From the NCBI GenBank assembly GCA_905397405.1, contig CAJPVJ010000002.1, positions 143,230 through 207,229 on the forward strand: DNA of 64,000 bases, written 5' to 3'. The DNA comes from Oppiella nova. Its lineage: Eukaryota > Arthropoda > Arachnida > Sarcoptiformes > Oppiidae. The notes beneath the pieces are model-generated. The model was not told the origin of the DNA and did not search any database. It worked only from the letters and a program-made list of their open reading frames with translations. How positions within the stretch are numbered: the first letter of the stretch is position 1; each line of letters begins with the position of its first letter. Shown here one piece after another: positions 19,595 through 29,282 of this stretch. The position numbers and the translations under genes were made by a program.

Positions 19595-19930
19595 TTATTC
19601 AATAAATTTGATTTGTTTAATGAAGTAAAAAGATTCATCTGCACTAGGACCAGCAACTCGATCTGCATTTTTTTCAAATTGAATATCTGCTTGGACCTTT
19701 TTTTCAATATATTCCTTTTTTAAAATTTGACCGCCTGTTTCTTCATCATGGTCAAACCATTGCCCGCACTTTTGATTGCAATATGCGTAAATGGTTTTAC
19801 CTTGGGTATTTTTTAACAGCAAACCATTGTCATCAACACCACCGCCATTGGTCAGTATATAGTTTTGTGTTTTAGCATTGGCAAAATGACTGATTGAAAT
19901 ACAGGTAAGAACAAACAATATTTTTTTCAT
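19595..19930 (-). CDS. Hypothetical periplasmic protein
   Basis: A 111-residue protein with a clear Sec signal peptide (MKKILFVLTCISISHFANA, cleavage after ANA). The mature part is small and polar with two Cys (AYCNQKCGQWF), which may form a disulfide. The start is fixed by GAGGAAAAG directly before ATG 19930; the longer frame to 19993 has no such support. Not recognised. Confidence 0.6.
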   Translation of the reverse strand: MKKILFVLTCISISHFANAKTQNYILTNGGGVDDNGLLLKNTQGKTIYAYCNQKCGQWFDHDEETGGQILKKEYIEKKVQADIQFEKNADRVAGPSADESFYFIKQIKFIE

Positions 19931-20000
19931 CTTTTCCTCAAGATTTAATAAGACTTTATTGTATATACGTGGATATTTTACAACAAAAGGCATGTATTAA

Positions 20001-20027
20001 AAGAAAAGGTCTGTAAAAACAGACCTT
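20001..20027 (-). terminator. Terminator of the KgtP-like gene
   Basis: The perfect stem AAGGTCTGT/ACAGACCTT has a 4-base loop and is followed by TTCTTTT when read on the minus strand. Confidence 0.7.
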
Positions 20028-20039
20028 AAAATACTGAGC

Positions 20040-21338
20040 TTAATGATCATGGTGTAAATATTTTGGCTGTTTAGGGAGTTGCATACTACAGAAAAGACAA
20101 ATAATCAGCATGACAATCACGTAAACAAAGAAGCTGTTCTCATGACCAATATCTTTTAGCTTTAATGCAACGGCAGGAGCAGAACCACCAAAGATTGCAT
20201 TACCGACTGCATAAGCAAAACCAACTCCCAAGGCTCGAATATGTGGCGGGAACATTTCTGCTTTAACTAAACCACTAATTGAAGTATAGAAACTGAGTAA
20301 CATCATTAAGAAGATCAGTAATAACGTCACGATAAAAGCTGAACCACTAAAATACGGCATCGCAATGACCATGACAGGATAGATAAAAATGGCACAGCTG
20401 CTACTAAAGAGCATCATTGAAGCACGACGACCGATTCGATCTGCCAGCATCCCAAACAAGGGTTGTGCACACATAAACACAAATAGGGCAATGGTCATCA
20501 TATAGCCGACCGTTTTGTCGGCAAAACCAAGGCTGGTGATATAGGTTTTTGAATATACTGTGATGATATAAAAACACAATGAACCCGCAGAGGTATAACC
20601 AACAACCAGTAGGAAAGTATTCCAGTTCTTGCTGAGTAATTCTTTTAAACTGCCTGAACCTTCTTTTGCACTATCATCTTCAGATAAGGTTTCTTTTAAA
20701 TGTCGACGTGCAAAGAATGAAAGAATGGCAACGACACCACCAATAACAAATGGAATACGCCAGCCACCGTCCATTAATTGTTCTTTAGACATAAGGGCCA
20801 ACATAATTACGCCTAAAAGGCTTGCTAAAAGTTGTCCACCCGACAGTGTCACGTACTGAAAAGAGGAATAAAAACCGCGTTGACCTTTTAAAGCAACTTC
20901 ACTCATATAGGTTGCAACAGTACCATACTCACCACCTACTGAAAGTCCTTGCAACAGTCGTACAGCCAATAATAGAAATGGTGCTGCCATACCGACTTGA
21001 TCATAAGTTGGGAGTGCTGCAAATAAAAATGAACTGATTGCCATTAAGGTAATAGAAATGATCATGGATTTTTTACGTCCATAGGTATCGCCAATCCAGC
21101 CAAAGAGCCAACTGCCTATGGGCCGCATGAAAAAACTAGCAGCAAAGACGCCCCACACATAAATTGCTTTTGTGGAGTCATCCATATCTGGAGCGGTTAA
21201 TGCGTGGGTGAAATAGGTTGCGAATGCTGCATAAATATAGAAATCAAACCATTCCACCAAGTTACCAGAAGCAGCCCCAACGATAGCCATGACACGATTA
21301 CGTTTTTCATGTGGCTGATAAATATGTGTTTCAGTCAT
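20040..21338 (-). CDS. kgtP: MFS transporter of the metabolite:H+ symporter family (KgtP-like)
   Basis: A 432-residue, 12-helix major facilitator. The opening GAASGNLVEWFDFYIYAA and the loop 2-3 motif GWIGDTYGRKKSM mark the MHS subfamily (KgtP, ProP, ShiA). LLQGLSVGGEYGTVATYMSE is typical of KgtP-like dicarboxylate carriers. Proton-driven uptake of alpha-ketoglutarate or a similar acid is likely, but the exact substrate is not shown. It is a single gene with its own terminator. Confidence 0.75.
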   Translation of the reverse strand: MTETHIYQPHEKRNRVMAIVGAASGNLVEWFDFYIYAAFATYFTHALTAPDMDDSTKAIYVWGVFAASFFMRPIGSWLFGWIGDTYGRKKSMIISITLMAISSFLFAALPTYDQVGMAAPFLLLAVRLLQGLSVGGEYGTVATYMSEVALKGQRGFYSSFQYVTLSGGQLLASLLGVIMLALMSKEQLMDGGWRIPFVIGGVVAILSFFARRHLKETLSEDDSAKEGSGSLKELLSKNWNTFLLVVGYTSAGSLCFYIITVYSKTYITSLGFADKTVGYMMTIALFVFMCAQPLFGMLADRIGRRASMMLFSSSCAIFIYPVMVIAMPYFSGSAFIVTLLLIFLMMLLSFYTSISGLVKAEMFPPHIRALGVGFAYAVGNAIFGGSAPAVALKLKDIGHENSFFVYVIVMLIICLFCSMQLPKQPKYLHHDH

Positions 21339-21854
21339 AAAATATCCTTATTATGCTACTACGGTTTTTATGTCTTTAAAATGTGAAAAATCAAATTTTT
21401 TGCATTTCAAACTGTTTGGATTTTGCATTTTGATTTTAAGATTAAACGATTATACAAATACGGTATTGGTACAAAAAATACACAGCTTAATACAGCTATA
21501 TCTAAAAATTAATGCACGAATGTTCTTGTTTTAATTTGCGCAATATGAGAATTTATTGGTTAATTGCATATTGTAAAAATGAAAAAAATAATTAATTATC
21601 AAACTGGGTTTTAGATAGATTTGCTGATGATTTAAGTTAAATGAAAAGAACCATCGAAAAGCATTCGGTATTGTGTTGAGAAAAAGTATCTAATTACGAT
21701 TGGGTGAAATCACATCAATTCGAATGAGACAAATTAGAGAGAAAGAAAATACAAGAATATTTTCAAATTAACAAAGGGCAGATTGATTATCGGCATAATT
21801 GACTTAACAAGTTGAAACAGAATGAGACACAATTTGTCGTTTTAAAAGCGGCTG
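21339..21854. other. Intergenic stretch between the KgtP-like gene and vgrG
   Basis: About 515 AT-rich bases between divergent genes. I see no reading frame worth reporting and no terminator. The part next to vgrG carries a promoter, listed separately. Confidence 0.35.
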
Positions 21855-21898
21855 TAGACAAGACTGTCTAGACATTTTATTAAGCTTTTTAGTATAAT
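21855..21898 (+). promoter_or_regulatory. Probable vgrG promoter with inverted repeat
   Basis: TAGACA (21869-21874) and TATAAT (21893-21898) with an 18-base spacer form a good sigma-70 promoter ending 30 bases before the vgrG ATG. The inverted repeat TAGACA-N4-TGTCTA (21855-21870) abuts the -35 box and could be a regulator site. Confidence 0.5.
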
Positions 21899-21928
21899 TC
21901 ATCACATTCTAAAATTAAATAATAAACT

Positions 21929-24900
21929 ATGTCTAACAATATTTACACTGCTTTAGAGCAACTGGGACTTGGCGCGCAAAAACGTGCGATCCATGTTCTA
22001 TTTTCAAATTCATCTTTAAATGATCAAGTATTCCTGCAACGTATTGATGGGACACATACACTTAACTTAGGCCTTAGCTTACAATTAACTTGTCTATCTA
22101 CATCAGCAAGCATTGCTCTAAAAAGCTTTATTGGTAGTCAAGTGGCCGTGGATATTGTTAATGACAAATCTGAGCTGAATCGAATTTCAGGGATCGTAAC
22201 CAAAGCCGATGTAGGTGCCAGTGACGGTTCCCTTACAATTTATCGTCTTACAGTAGAAGATCCCACAGCGCTTTGGAAATATCGTAGAAATTCCAGAGTG
22301 TTTATGAATAAATCTGTTATTCAAGTTGTGGATGTTCTATTTCAGGAATGGCGAGAGCGAAGTCCATTATTTGCCTCAAGCCTGACTTTGGATAAAACTG
22401 GTTTAACCAAAGACTATGATGTCCGACCATTCATCATGCAGAGCAATGAGCTCGATTTTGACTTCATTCAACGGTTGTTGGCTTCTGAAGGGATAAGTTT
22501 CTTAGTCGATGAAGCACAGCATAAAGTTTCTAGTTCTTCAGAGCAGATTCAACCACAGAAACTACGCCTAATCGATCATAATGCGCAATACAAAGCACTA
22601 GATCGCCGTAGTATCCGTTTTCACCGTAGCAGTGCTGTAGAAAGACAAGATAGCATAACGGCATTTACTGGTTTACGTTCCATTCAGCCTACGGCTGTAC
22701 ATGTACAAAGATGGCAAGCGGATGCTTTAGAACAAGAAGAAGGTGCAGGTTCAGTTCTTAGCAAGCATAAGCATTCAGACAATCAGAATGTGGCAAGTTT
22801 AGCTTTAGAACAGGCATTTCATGTCAGTCCTGCATGGATACAGGACTTAAAAGGTGAAGATGGTGTAACCAAATCTGGTCATGTCCAAATTGAAAAGCTC
22901 AATGAAAACTTGAGTAAATACTTCGATCTACAAGCCAAAAAATTTACTGCTATTTCTACAGTAAGAGATGCATATGTGGGGTATTGGTTTGAATTTAATG
23001 AACATCCTGAAATAGATCAGCATTCAGGTACAGACAAAGAATTTTTGATCACCTCAAAGGCATTCTATAATCAGAACAACTTGCCTAAAGACCTGAATAA
23101 TCAAGTGACAGCATTACTTAAACAAAGTCATTGGCAATTGAACAATATTATCACCAATAACAAAGATGAACGTCAAGCCAATCAGCTTGTATTGCAACGT
23201 CGAAGCATCGACATCGTTCCTGAATATAACCCACTGCAACAACGACCTACCACACATCCACAACGAGCAAAAGTTGTCGGGATGGATGGCGAGGAAATTC
23301 ATGTCGATGAATGGGGACGTATCAAAGTACGCTTCTTGTTCACTCGAAATGAAGACCACACCCATGATCGCGGTGCAGGTTCAAATGACAATGATACAGA
23401 TTCGGCTTGGGTCGATGTACTGACGCCTTGGGCAGGAGAAGGCTATGGTGCACGATTCTTGCCTCGTATTGGAGAAATTGTGGTCATTAATTTCTTTGAT
23501 GGCAATATCGATCGACCGTATGTCGTGGGGCGAATTCATGAAGCACAACGTCATCCCTCCAAATTTGATCATAAAGGCAAATTGCCAGATACTAAAAAAT
23601 TATCAGGGATAAAAAGTAAGGAATATAAAGGGAGTGGCTACAACCAACTGAGATTTGATGATAGTACAGGACAAATCAGCGTCCAACTGCAAAGTAGTCA
23701 TTCAGCAAGCCAGCTGAATTTAGGTAATCTCAGTCACCCTAAAGAAACTGACACCAGCGAGGGACGTGGTGAAGGCTTTGAATTGCGTACAGATCAGTGG
23801 GGAGCGCTTAGAGCTAAACAAGGCTTATTGCTTTCTACCTATTCGCAAGATTCAGCGAGTGGTTATCATCTTGATGCACAAGAGACCAAATCACAGCTTG
23901 AATCTGGTCTGAATAATTCAAAAGCGTTAAGTGAAGTCGCTAAAAATCAACAAACCGACCCTTTAGAAATTCTAGATGATCTTAAACAGTTTATTGAACA
24001 AATCGAACAGCAAAGCGAAACTAAGGCAAAAGCATTTAAACAAGCTTTAATGATTTTGACTTCACCCAATTCAATCGCCCTTGCAAGCAATGAAGATGTA
24101 CATCTTTCAGCAGATGGTCAAATTAGTCATAGTGCAGGTGATAGTATTAACCTAAGTACTCAAAAGAACTTGTTAGCTCATGCACAAAGTAAAATCAGTT
24201 TGTTTGCAGCACAGGAAGGTGCCAGATTCTATGCAGGTAAAGGCAAGGTTGAAATACAAGCTCAAGGAGATGGGGCTGATTTGATTGCACGTAAAGGGAT
24301 TCAAATCATTTCAACTGAAGATGCAATCTATATTACCAGTCCTAAAGAGATTAGATTAGTTGCAGATACCTCAGAATTAAAAATCAATGGTTCAGGTGTG
24401 TTTGCCACTACAGGCGGTTTGTTTGAGAGTAAGGCGGGGCAGCATGTTTTGAAAGGAGGTAGCAATTTATCTGCAATCGTACCTGTCTTACCTACAATTA
24501 ACGTATTGCCAAAGGAATTGGAACTAAAATATGTTTATGAGGATTTAAAACCCGTGGCACAGGCGCCTTTTAATCTTATTTTTTCTGATGGTTCTTCTCT
24601 AGAAGGTATATTGGATGCTGATGGATATGCCAAGGTCACTATCCCAGGCGATAAAATACAGCCAAAAGTTTATTATGGTTTTAGTAGTGTTGAGGCAAAG
24701 CCTGATAAAGAGAAAGTAGATAATCCATTTAAAGATAAAAAAGTGATGAGCATAACTGAAGCAGAACAACTAATAGAACAATACAATCAACAAGAATTAG
24801 ATGCATTGTTGGATGATTATTTTCCTGATGAAATTGAAAGTATGATTAATGGGGATACTATTGAGTATGATGATCATGTTGGTGATTATGAAGAACAATT

Positions 24901-25006
24901 ACTAGGGCAAGAAAATAATCACAATGACGAAATAGCTGATGATTTAGAAGAAATATTACTAACCAATTATTCAACTTCTAGATTAGAACTAGGAGATGAA
25001 AAATGA
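21929..25006 (+). CDS. vgrG: Type VI secretion spike protein VgrG
   Basis: A 1025-residue VgrG. Residues 1 to about 400 form the gp27-like base. The gp5-like OB fold covers about 450-550, with WGRIKVRFLFTR, WVDVLTPWAGEGYGARFLPR and GEIVVINFFDGNIDRPYVVG. A DUF2345-type beta-prism follows (about 700-850). The C-terminal extension (about 855-940) resembles a transthyretin-like adaptor (NLIFSDGSSLEGILDADGYA), followed by an acidic tail. Such extensions dock a dedicated effector. The stop overlaps the effector ATG by four bases, so VgrG and cargo are coupled. No core T6SS genes are in the window; this is an orphan vgrG island. Confidence 0.93.
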   Translation: MSNNIYTALEQLGLGAQKRAIHVLFSNSSLNDQVFLQRIDGTHTLNLGLSLQLTCLSTSASIALKSFIGSQVAVDIVNDKSELNRISGIVTKADVGASDGSLTIYRLTVEDPTALWKYRRNSRVFMNKSVIQVVDVLFQEWRERSPLFASSLTLDKTGLTKDYDVRPFIMQSNELDFDFIQRLLASEGISFLVDEAQHKVSSSSEQIQPQKLRLIDHNAQYKALDRRSIRFHRSSAVERQDSITAFTGLRSIQPTAVHVQRWQADALEQEEGAGSVLSKHKHSDNQNVASLALEQAFHVSPAWIQDLKGEDGVTKSGHVQIEKLNENLSKYFDLQAKKFTAISTVRDAYVGYWFEFNEHPEIDQHSGTDKEFLITSKAFYNQNNLPKDLNNQVTALLKQSHWQLNNIITNNKDERQANQLVLQRRSIDIVPEYNPLQQRPTTHPQRAKVVGMDGEEIHVDEWGRIKVRFLFTRNEDHTHDRGAGSNDNDTDSAWVDVLTPWAGEGYGARFLPRIGEIVVINFFDGNIDRPYVVGRIHEAQRHPSKFDHKGKLPDTKKLSGIKSKEYKGSGYNQLRFDDSTGQISVQLQSSHSASQLNLGNLSHPKETDTSEGRGEGFELRTDQWGALRAKQGLLLSTYSQDSASGYHLDAQETKSQLESGLNNSKALSEVAKNQQTDPLEILDDLKQFIEQIEQQSETKAKAFKQALMILTSPNSIALASNEDVHLSADGQISHSAGDSINLSTQKNLLAHAQSKISLFAAQEGARFYAGKGKVEIQAQGDGADLIARKGIQIISTEDAIYITSPKEIRLVADTSELKINGSGVFATTGGLFESKAGQHVLKGGSNLSAIVPVLPTINVLPKELELKYVYEDLKPVAQAPFNLIFSDGSSLEGILDADGYAKVTIPGDKIQPKVYYGFSSVEAKPDKEKVDNPFKDKKVMSITEAEQLIEQYNQQELDALLDDYFPDEIESMINGDTIEYDDHVGDYEEQLLGQENNHNDEIADDLEEILLTNYSTSRLELGDEK

Positions 25007-26535
25007 ATACTGCTGTAGCGAAAGCAACCTCACAAACTGTAAGAGTCACTGCTAAAGGTGAAGAGTCAGCAGCTCAATGGATCAAAGGTGTGCTTGATGG
25101 AAGTGGTTCAAGTCCTGCACAAATCATTGTTGCAGTGGTGATTGGTTGTATTCCTTTTGTAGGCCAAGGGGTCGATGTCGGGAATGTTATCGTTTCGGTC
25201 ATAAAAATTGCTGAAAAGCCAGAAGATAAAGATAATTGGTTTGATTTGGTATTTAACCTAGTAGCTTTTGTTCCTGTAGCTGGTGATGGCTTAAAAATTG
25301 TTTTTAAGCAATTACGCTCAGGTAAAGCGATGGGCGCAATTTTAGATGCAATCCCAAGTAAGACTATGCGAGGGAATGTAGATAAATGGTTCAGGAATTT
25401 AAATTGGAATGCTTACACAAAAGAATTACAAAATACAAGTAACAAAATGATTGATGGTTTAATTGATGTTTTTGACAGTTGGATGACTCGGGCGGTATTG
25501 GGTAATGCAAGATTAAAGACCTTAGTGACCCAATTAAATCAAATGAAAAGAGTTGCCAATCAAAAAATTGAGATGGTGATGAAAGAAATGCAAGCTGCTC
25601 ATGCAAAAGCAATTGCAACCCCTTATCCAAATACCACTGCAAAAGCTCCAATTGTTACAAAAACGCCAGCACCTACACCAGTAGCACAGGCTAAAACACC
25701 TGCAACTCCTACCCCAACTCCAAAGGCAAAAACACCATCAACGCCAGCACCTAAAAGTTCAAGAAAACCGAATGAAAAACCAGCACCTAAAACACCACAA
25801 AATGGGAGTGTACCTAAAAATACAGGTGGTAATAGAGTAAGCCCAGGTAGGAAAAATACTTCAAATCGCCGAAAGCAATTGAAAAGAAGAAAAAGATCAA
25901 ATAAGGAGTTGGGTTCAGGTGGTGAGCATATCACGGATTACTACTATGTAAGACGTATGAAGAGTCGAACTAAAATCAATCATGATGGCGTACTTTATGA
26001 ATATCATGATGATGGTCACAATGGTATAGATCATGTTTGGCATAGCTCAAGATTGGGGCATAAGTATCGTGTAACAGACAGTAAAGCTACTAATGCTCTA
26101 AGTCATAGAGCATTAATGACACCCAAAGCCGCAATGATGGCGTTAAAAATGGGGTTAGATGTTTATATGTCTACAGATCAAGATTATAAAGTTAAGAACA
26201 CTGTAGGCACTACAGTAAGTGATGGTGTTCAGATGTCACATTTGTGGATTTCTCGAAAAATTGGTTCATCAAAAATAGTATCAGCACACGATAATCTGCT
26301 TGATGATATCGAAGCATGGGAACGAGTACAATTTAAAGTGTCAGCAGAAAAGAAGCTAGGTAGATCTGTTGCTATAAGGTGCCCTTATGATAGAAGCTTG
26401 GTTACTATTACAGGTGATAAATTTGACCATCATGAAAAATGTAAAGGACTGAATAAACCTAAATGCACTAGAACTGTAACTGCACATGGCATTAAATTAG
26501 AATTTGTTTTACCAAATGACATGTTGGAGCGATAA
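25003..26535 (+). CDS. Probable T6SS DNase effector (PoNe-like)
   Basis: A 510-residue modular toxin gene. The N-terminal part (about 25-100) has hydrophobic helices (IIVAVVIGCIPFVGQGVDVG) like the pre-toxin region of polymorphic toxins. A Pro/Thr/Lys-rich linker spans about 205-300, and a folded C-terminal domain spans about 305-510. That domain has GIDHVW followed by DSK, compatible with a PD-(D/E)xK nuclease core. The next gene is a PoNi-type immunity protein, the known partner of PoNe DNases, so I assign it by motif plus context. Late Cys/His pairs (IRCPYDRS, DHHEKC) could bind metal. GGAG precedes the ATG, which overlaps the vgrG stop. Confidence 0.75.
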   Translation: MNTAVAKATSQTVRVTAKGEESAAQWIKGVLDGSGSSPAQIIVAVVIGCIPFVGQGVDVGNVIVSVIKIAEKPEDKDNWFDLVFNLVAFVPVAGDGLKIVFKQLRSGKAMGAILDAIPSKTMRGNVDKWFRNLNWNAYTKELQNTSNKMIDGLIDVFDSWMTRAVLGNARLKTLVTQLNQMKRVANQKIEMVMKEMQAAHAKAIATPYPNTTAKAPIVTKTPAPTPVAQAKTPATPTPTPKAKTPSTPAPKSSRKPNEKPAPKTPQNGSVPKNTGGNRVSPGRKNTSNRRKQLKRRKRSNKELGSGGEHITDYYYVRRMKSRTKINHDGVLYEYHDDGHNGIDHVWHSSRLGHKYRVTDSKATNALSHRALMTPKAAMMALKMGLDVYMSTDQDYKVKNTVGTTVSDGVQMSHLWISRKIGSSKIVSAHDNLLDDIEAWERVQFKVSAEKKLGRSVAIRCPYDRSLVTITGDKFDHHEKCKGLNKPKCTRTVTAHGIKLEFVLPNDMLER

Positions 26536-26539
26536 AATA

Positions 26540-27607
26540 ATGTCAATAACAGTGAATGATCAAACAATAGATTGGCAAAAATGGTTAAATTTAGAAATAA
26601 AAGATACAAACCTGTTTAGGGATAGTTTGCTTGAACAAAGAATGTATCATAAAAGATTTGATACATTTGTAAATGGGATTTATTCCGTTACAGATGGTTT
26701 TAGCAATTATAAAAATGATTCTAAATTTGGTGGATATATTGCAGCTGGTAGAAGACGAATTATAGATACTTTAGACTTAATTTCTTTGCAATATTCAGCT
26801 GGGGGTGACATAGATTTTATAAAAGAACTTTATCCTTATTTACTTCATTGGACTGAAGAATACGCAGAAACAAGTCATCTCTATAATTTGAGTCCTGATG
26901 CTGATGGGCGATTTGTATGGCATATTGCTTTAAATACAGAGGATTATTGGTATATAGCATTCCGTTTGATTTGTTTTGGTTTATTGACTGGTTATGCAGA
27001 TCAAATGGGTCGCGTAATACCAATTATAGATTACACAGAGGCTGTGCCAGAAGGACAAGAAAAAGATGGCTTAATTGAGCGTTTAGTTGCCCCTTTTATT
27101 TCTGATAGAGGCGTTCCACCAACTGAAGCAAGGCGACATTTACCTTATCGAAAATTAATCAAGGTGTTTGACGCAGAAGAGGGTAAACGTCCTGAACTTA
27201 TGTTGCAATATTTAGAAGATTGGTACGATGCTAGTCGTCGTGAACCCTATTATGAACAACATCCTGAAACTGATCTAAGATCAGGACGAAGTTATTATGG
27301 TTATTGGTCATGGGAAGCTGCTGCAGTAACATGGTTATTAAATATCGATGATACAATCTATCGAGAACATCAGTTCTACCCAAAAGACTTGGTTGATTTT
27401 GCTAGAAAACAAGCTGAGAATCCAACAGCTGAAATAATAATTGAACGAATTAAAGTAAAAGGTGGAGAGAAATGTTCTAAAACTGGTTATTGGACGACCC
27501 CAGCTCAACCTGATACACGACCTTACTTCACACAAGGTGAAATATTACCAACATTATCAGAAACTGATTGGGGTGAAGTATATTGGTATTTTGATGGTGA
27601 AAAGTAA
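26540..27607 (+). CDS. PoNi-type immunity protein (DUF1910/DUF1911-like)
   Basis: A 355-residue cytoplasmic helical protein expected to bind and neutralise the preceding nuclease. Features match the PoNi pair of domains: an N-terminal half with FGGYIAAGRRRIIDTLDLIS and a C-terminal half with YYGYWSWEAAAVTWLLNIDD. ATG 26540 follows GGAGCG closely and lies four bases after the effector stop. After the helical core there is a tail of about 44 residues (CSKTGYWTTPAQP through TDWGEVYWY) that is shared with the next gene. Family assignment rests on recognition of DUF1910/1911 patterns, not a search. Confidence 0.75.
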   Translation: MSITVNDQTIDWQKWLNLEIKDTNLFRDSLLEQRMYHKRFDTFVNGIYSVTDGFSNYKNDSKFGGYIAAGRRRIIDTLDLISLQYSAGGDIDFIKELYPYLLHWTEEYAETSHLYNLSPDADGRFVWHIALNTEDYWYIAFRLICFGLLTGYADQMGRVIPIIDYTEAVPEGQEKDGLIERLVAPFISDRGVPPTEARRHLPYRKLIKVFDAEEGKRPELMLQYLEDWYDASRREPYYEQHPETDLRSGRSYYGYWSWEAAAVTWLLNIDDTIYREHQFYPKDLVDFARKQAENPTAEIIIERIKVKGGEKCSKTGYWTTPAQPDTRPYFTQGEILPTLSETDWGEVYWYFDGEK

Positions 27608-27621
27608 AATTTTGAGTTAGT

Positions 27622-27653
27622 AAAACCATCCATAAAAATATGGTTTTCTTTTT
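27622..27653 (+). terminator. Terminator of the T6SS effector operon
   Basis: The stem AAAACCAT/ATGGTTTT is followed by TTCTTTTT, 14 bases after the immunity gene stop. Confidence 0.55.
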
Positions 27654-27782
27654 AGTTAGAATAAAATAGTAATGAATTACATATGATAATTATGCTTAAT
27701 TTTGAAGTAACTAATCGAAAGTGATAATGCACTATTATAATATTCAGCGTATTCATACTCTAAAATCTGAAGGATAAAACTC

Positions 27783-29146
27783 ATGATTAGTTTTATCTGT
27801 TTCTTAGTGGGATTACTTAGTTTTTCTCACTTAGTGTACTCACAATATTAGTTTTTAGCTTAATCACTCTCTACTTATATCGAGTATGTTATTACTTTAA
27901 CTTTCAAAAACTTCAAACTTACTCATCATATCTTTATGGTGGATTGAGCACAGGGTTAATTTTAAGATTAGGTATTTATTGTTGGTTAAGTCAAAACTAT
28001 GTATTACTGATAATTATCCTACCAATAATCGGGGTTCTCCTGATTGTGGTTTATGAAGAATTATTTAAAAAACATTATTCTCTTAGTCTTATTGCTTTTG
28101 GGGAAAGTGAAGAGCTTTGTACTAAAAAACCAGAGATTAAAAATGATTGTGCGAAAGTATATTTGCAGTTGAAGGACAAAAAACCAAATCCAAGCAGTTT
28201 TTATACCTTTAGTCCGAAAGAAGCCTATTTGCTTGAGCAATTTAGCACTTTGCATTTTTTTGAAATTGTACGTAATAATCGTCGCCAATTTTTAGATGGT
28301 TTAGAAGAATTATTTGAAATATATATGCATAATCTTCCTTATAACTTAAGAGATTTTCCTTTACCTGAACGGGCAGATATTAATTGGGGCGGTACAGTTT
28401 TACCAAACTTTAGGTCCACGATGGATCGGATAGAATATGCTTATATAAAAATAAAATCAGGTGATTTTACTTATCTAAATTGTGTGGGGGAAATTCGTTC
28501 GAATGACAAGGGTCTAAGTGAATTTTCTCCACATTGGATGGATGATCTACCTAACGATAAAGTACGACAATGTTGGGATTATTATTCAATTACAAATCAA
28601 TATGCCTCAGTTATTAGAAATTCTTACCCAAAAAATTGGAATATGGATTTTCTTGAAGCCGAATTTCCAGAAGCAGCTATATTTCAAGGAATTGATATTG
28701 ATTTACCAAACTCTTATCCAATATATCGGATAAATTTTGAAATAACCGTTAAATCTAATGAGAAAGTAAAAAAGACTGGGATTTATATTTGTGAAGAAGA
28801 TAAGAAGCGTATTGAGTTTATGGCTTCAAGCAAAGAAGAGGATAGAGGGTGGGGAAGTGTAGTACCAATCGGGGTGGATCCAGACACATATGAAACATTG
28901 TATGCTGAAGTGAATTGGATATTAATTGAAAGAATTGCTGATGAAGGTGGTTCAGATAATTCTTTGGATATTGAAAATATAAAGGCCTTATCAAGCCAAA
29001 GTTGCCCAAGATCAGGATATTGGTGGAGTCCAGCAAAAAAATCTCAATCTCGTTATTTTGAACAAGGAGAAATTTTTCCAAAAATTGAAAATAGTGATTG
29101 GGGTGAAACGATTTGGTATTTAGAAATCACTAATAAACTACAGTGA
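27783..29146 (+). pseudogene. Second immunity-like membrane protein, frameshifted near its start
   Basis: The long frame 27944-29146 opens at a TTG without Shine-Dalgarno. A good start lies upstream: AAGGA followed by ATG 27783, reading MISFICFLVGLLSF before a stop. One extra T in the T5 tract at 27821-27825 would join the two frames and give continuous membrane helices (VLTILVFSLITLYLY, then LIIILPIIGVLLIVVYEELF). The cytoplasmic part is about 330 residues and looks like Imm71/Imm72-type immunity proteins (NFRSTMDRIEYAYIKI). It ends with the same C-terminal module as the PoNi gene (CPRSGYWWSPAKK, SDWGETIWYL). It may be a real one-base mutation or a homopolymer error. Confidence 0.6.
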
Positions 29147-29225
29147 AATATTTTAAGATTTAACCGCAAGAAATAGTGCTTTCATAAAGTGAAACTTGGT
29201 TATATTCCAGAACATCTTATTACAT

Positions 29226-29256
29226 AAAAGTCCCATCGAACTGCATGGGATTTTAT
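29226..29256. terminator. Hairpin between convergent genes
   Basis: The stem AAAGTCCCAT/ATGGGATTTT lies between the second immunity gene and benE, with T or A runs on both sides, so it can act on both. Confidence 0.5.
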
Positions 29257-29282
29257 GCTGATTGTTAAGTGAATATGCTGGT

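Noticed and set aside
25623-25934. A Gly/Val/Phe-rich minus-strand frame
   Set aside because: It is antisense to the Pro/Thr/Lys-rich linker of the effector, whose composition creates the long frame.
21929-29146. A complete T6SS locus
   Set aside because: Only VgrG, effector and immunity-type genes are present; no sheath, membrane or ATPase genes occur in the window.
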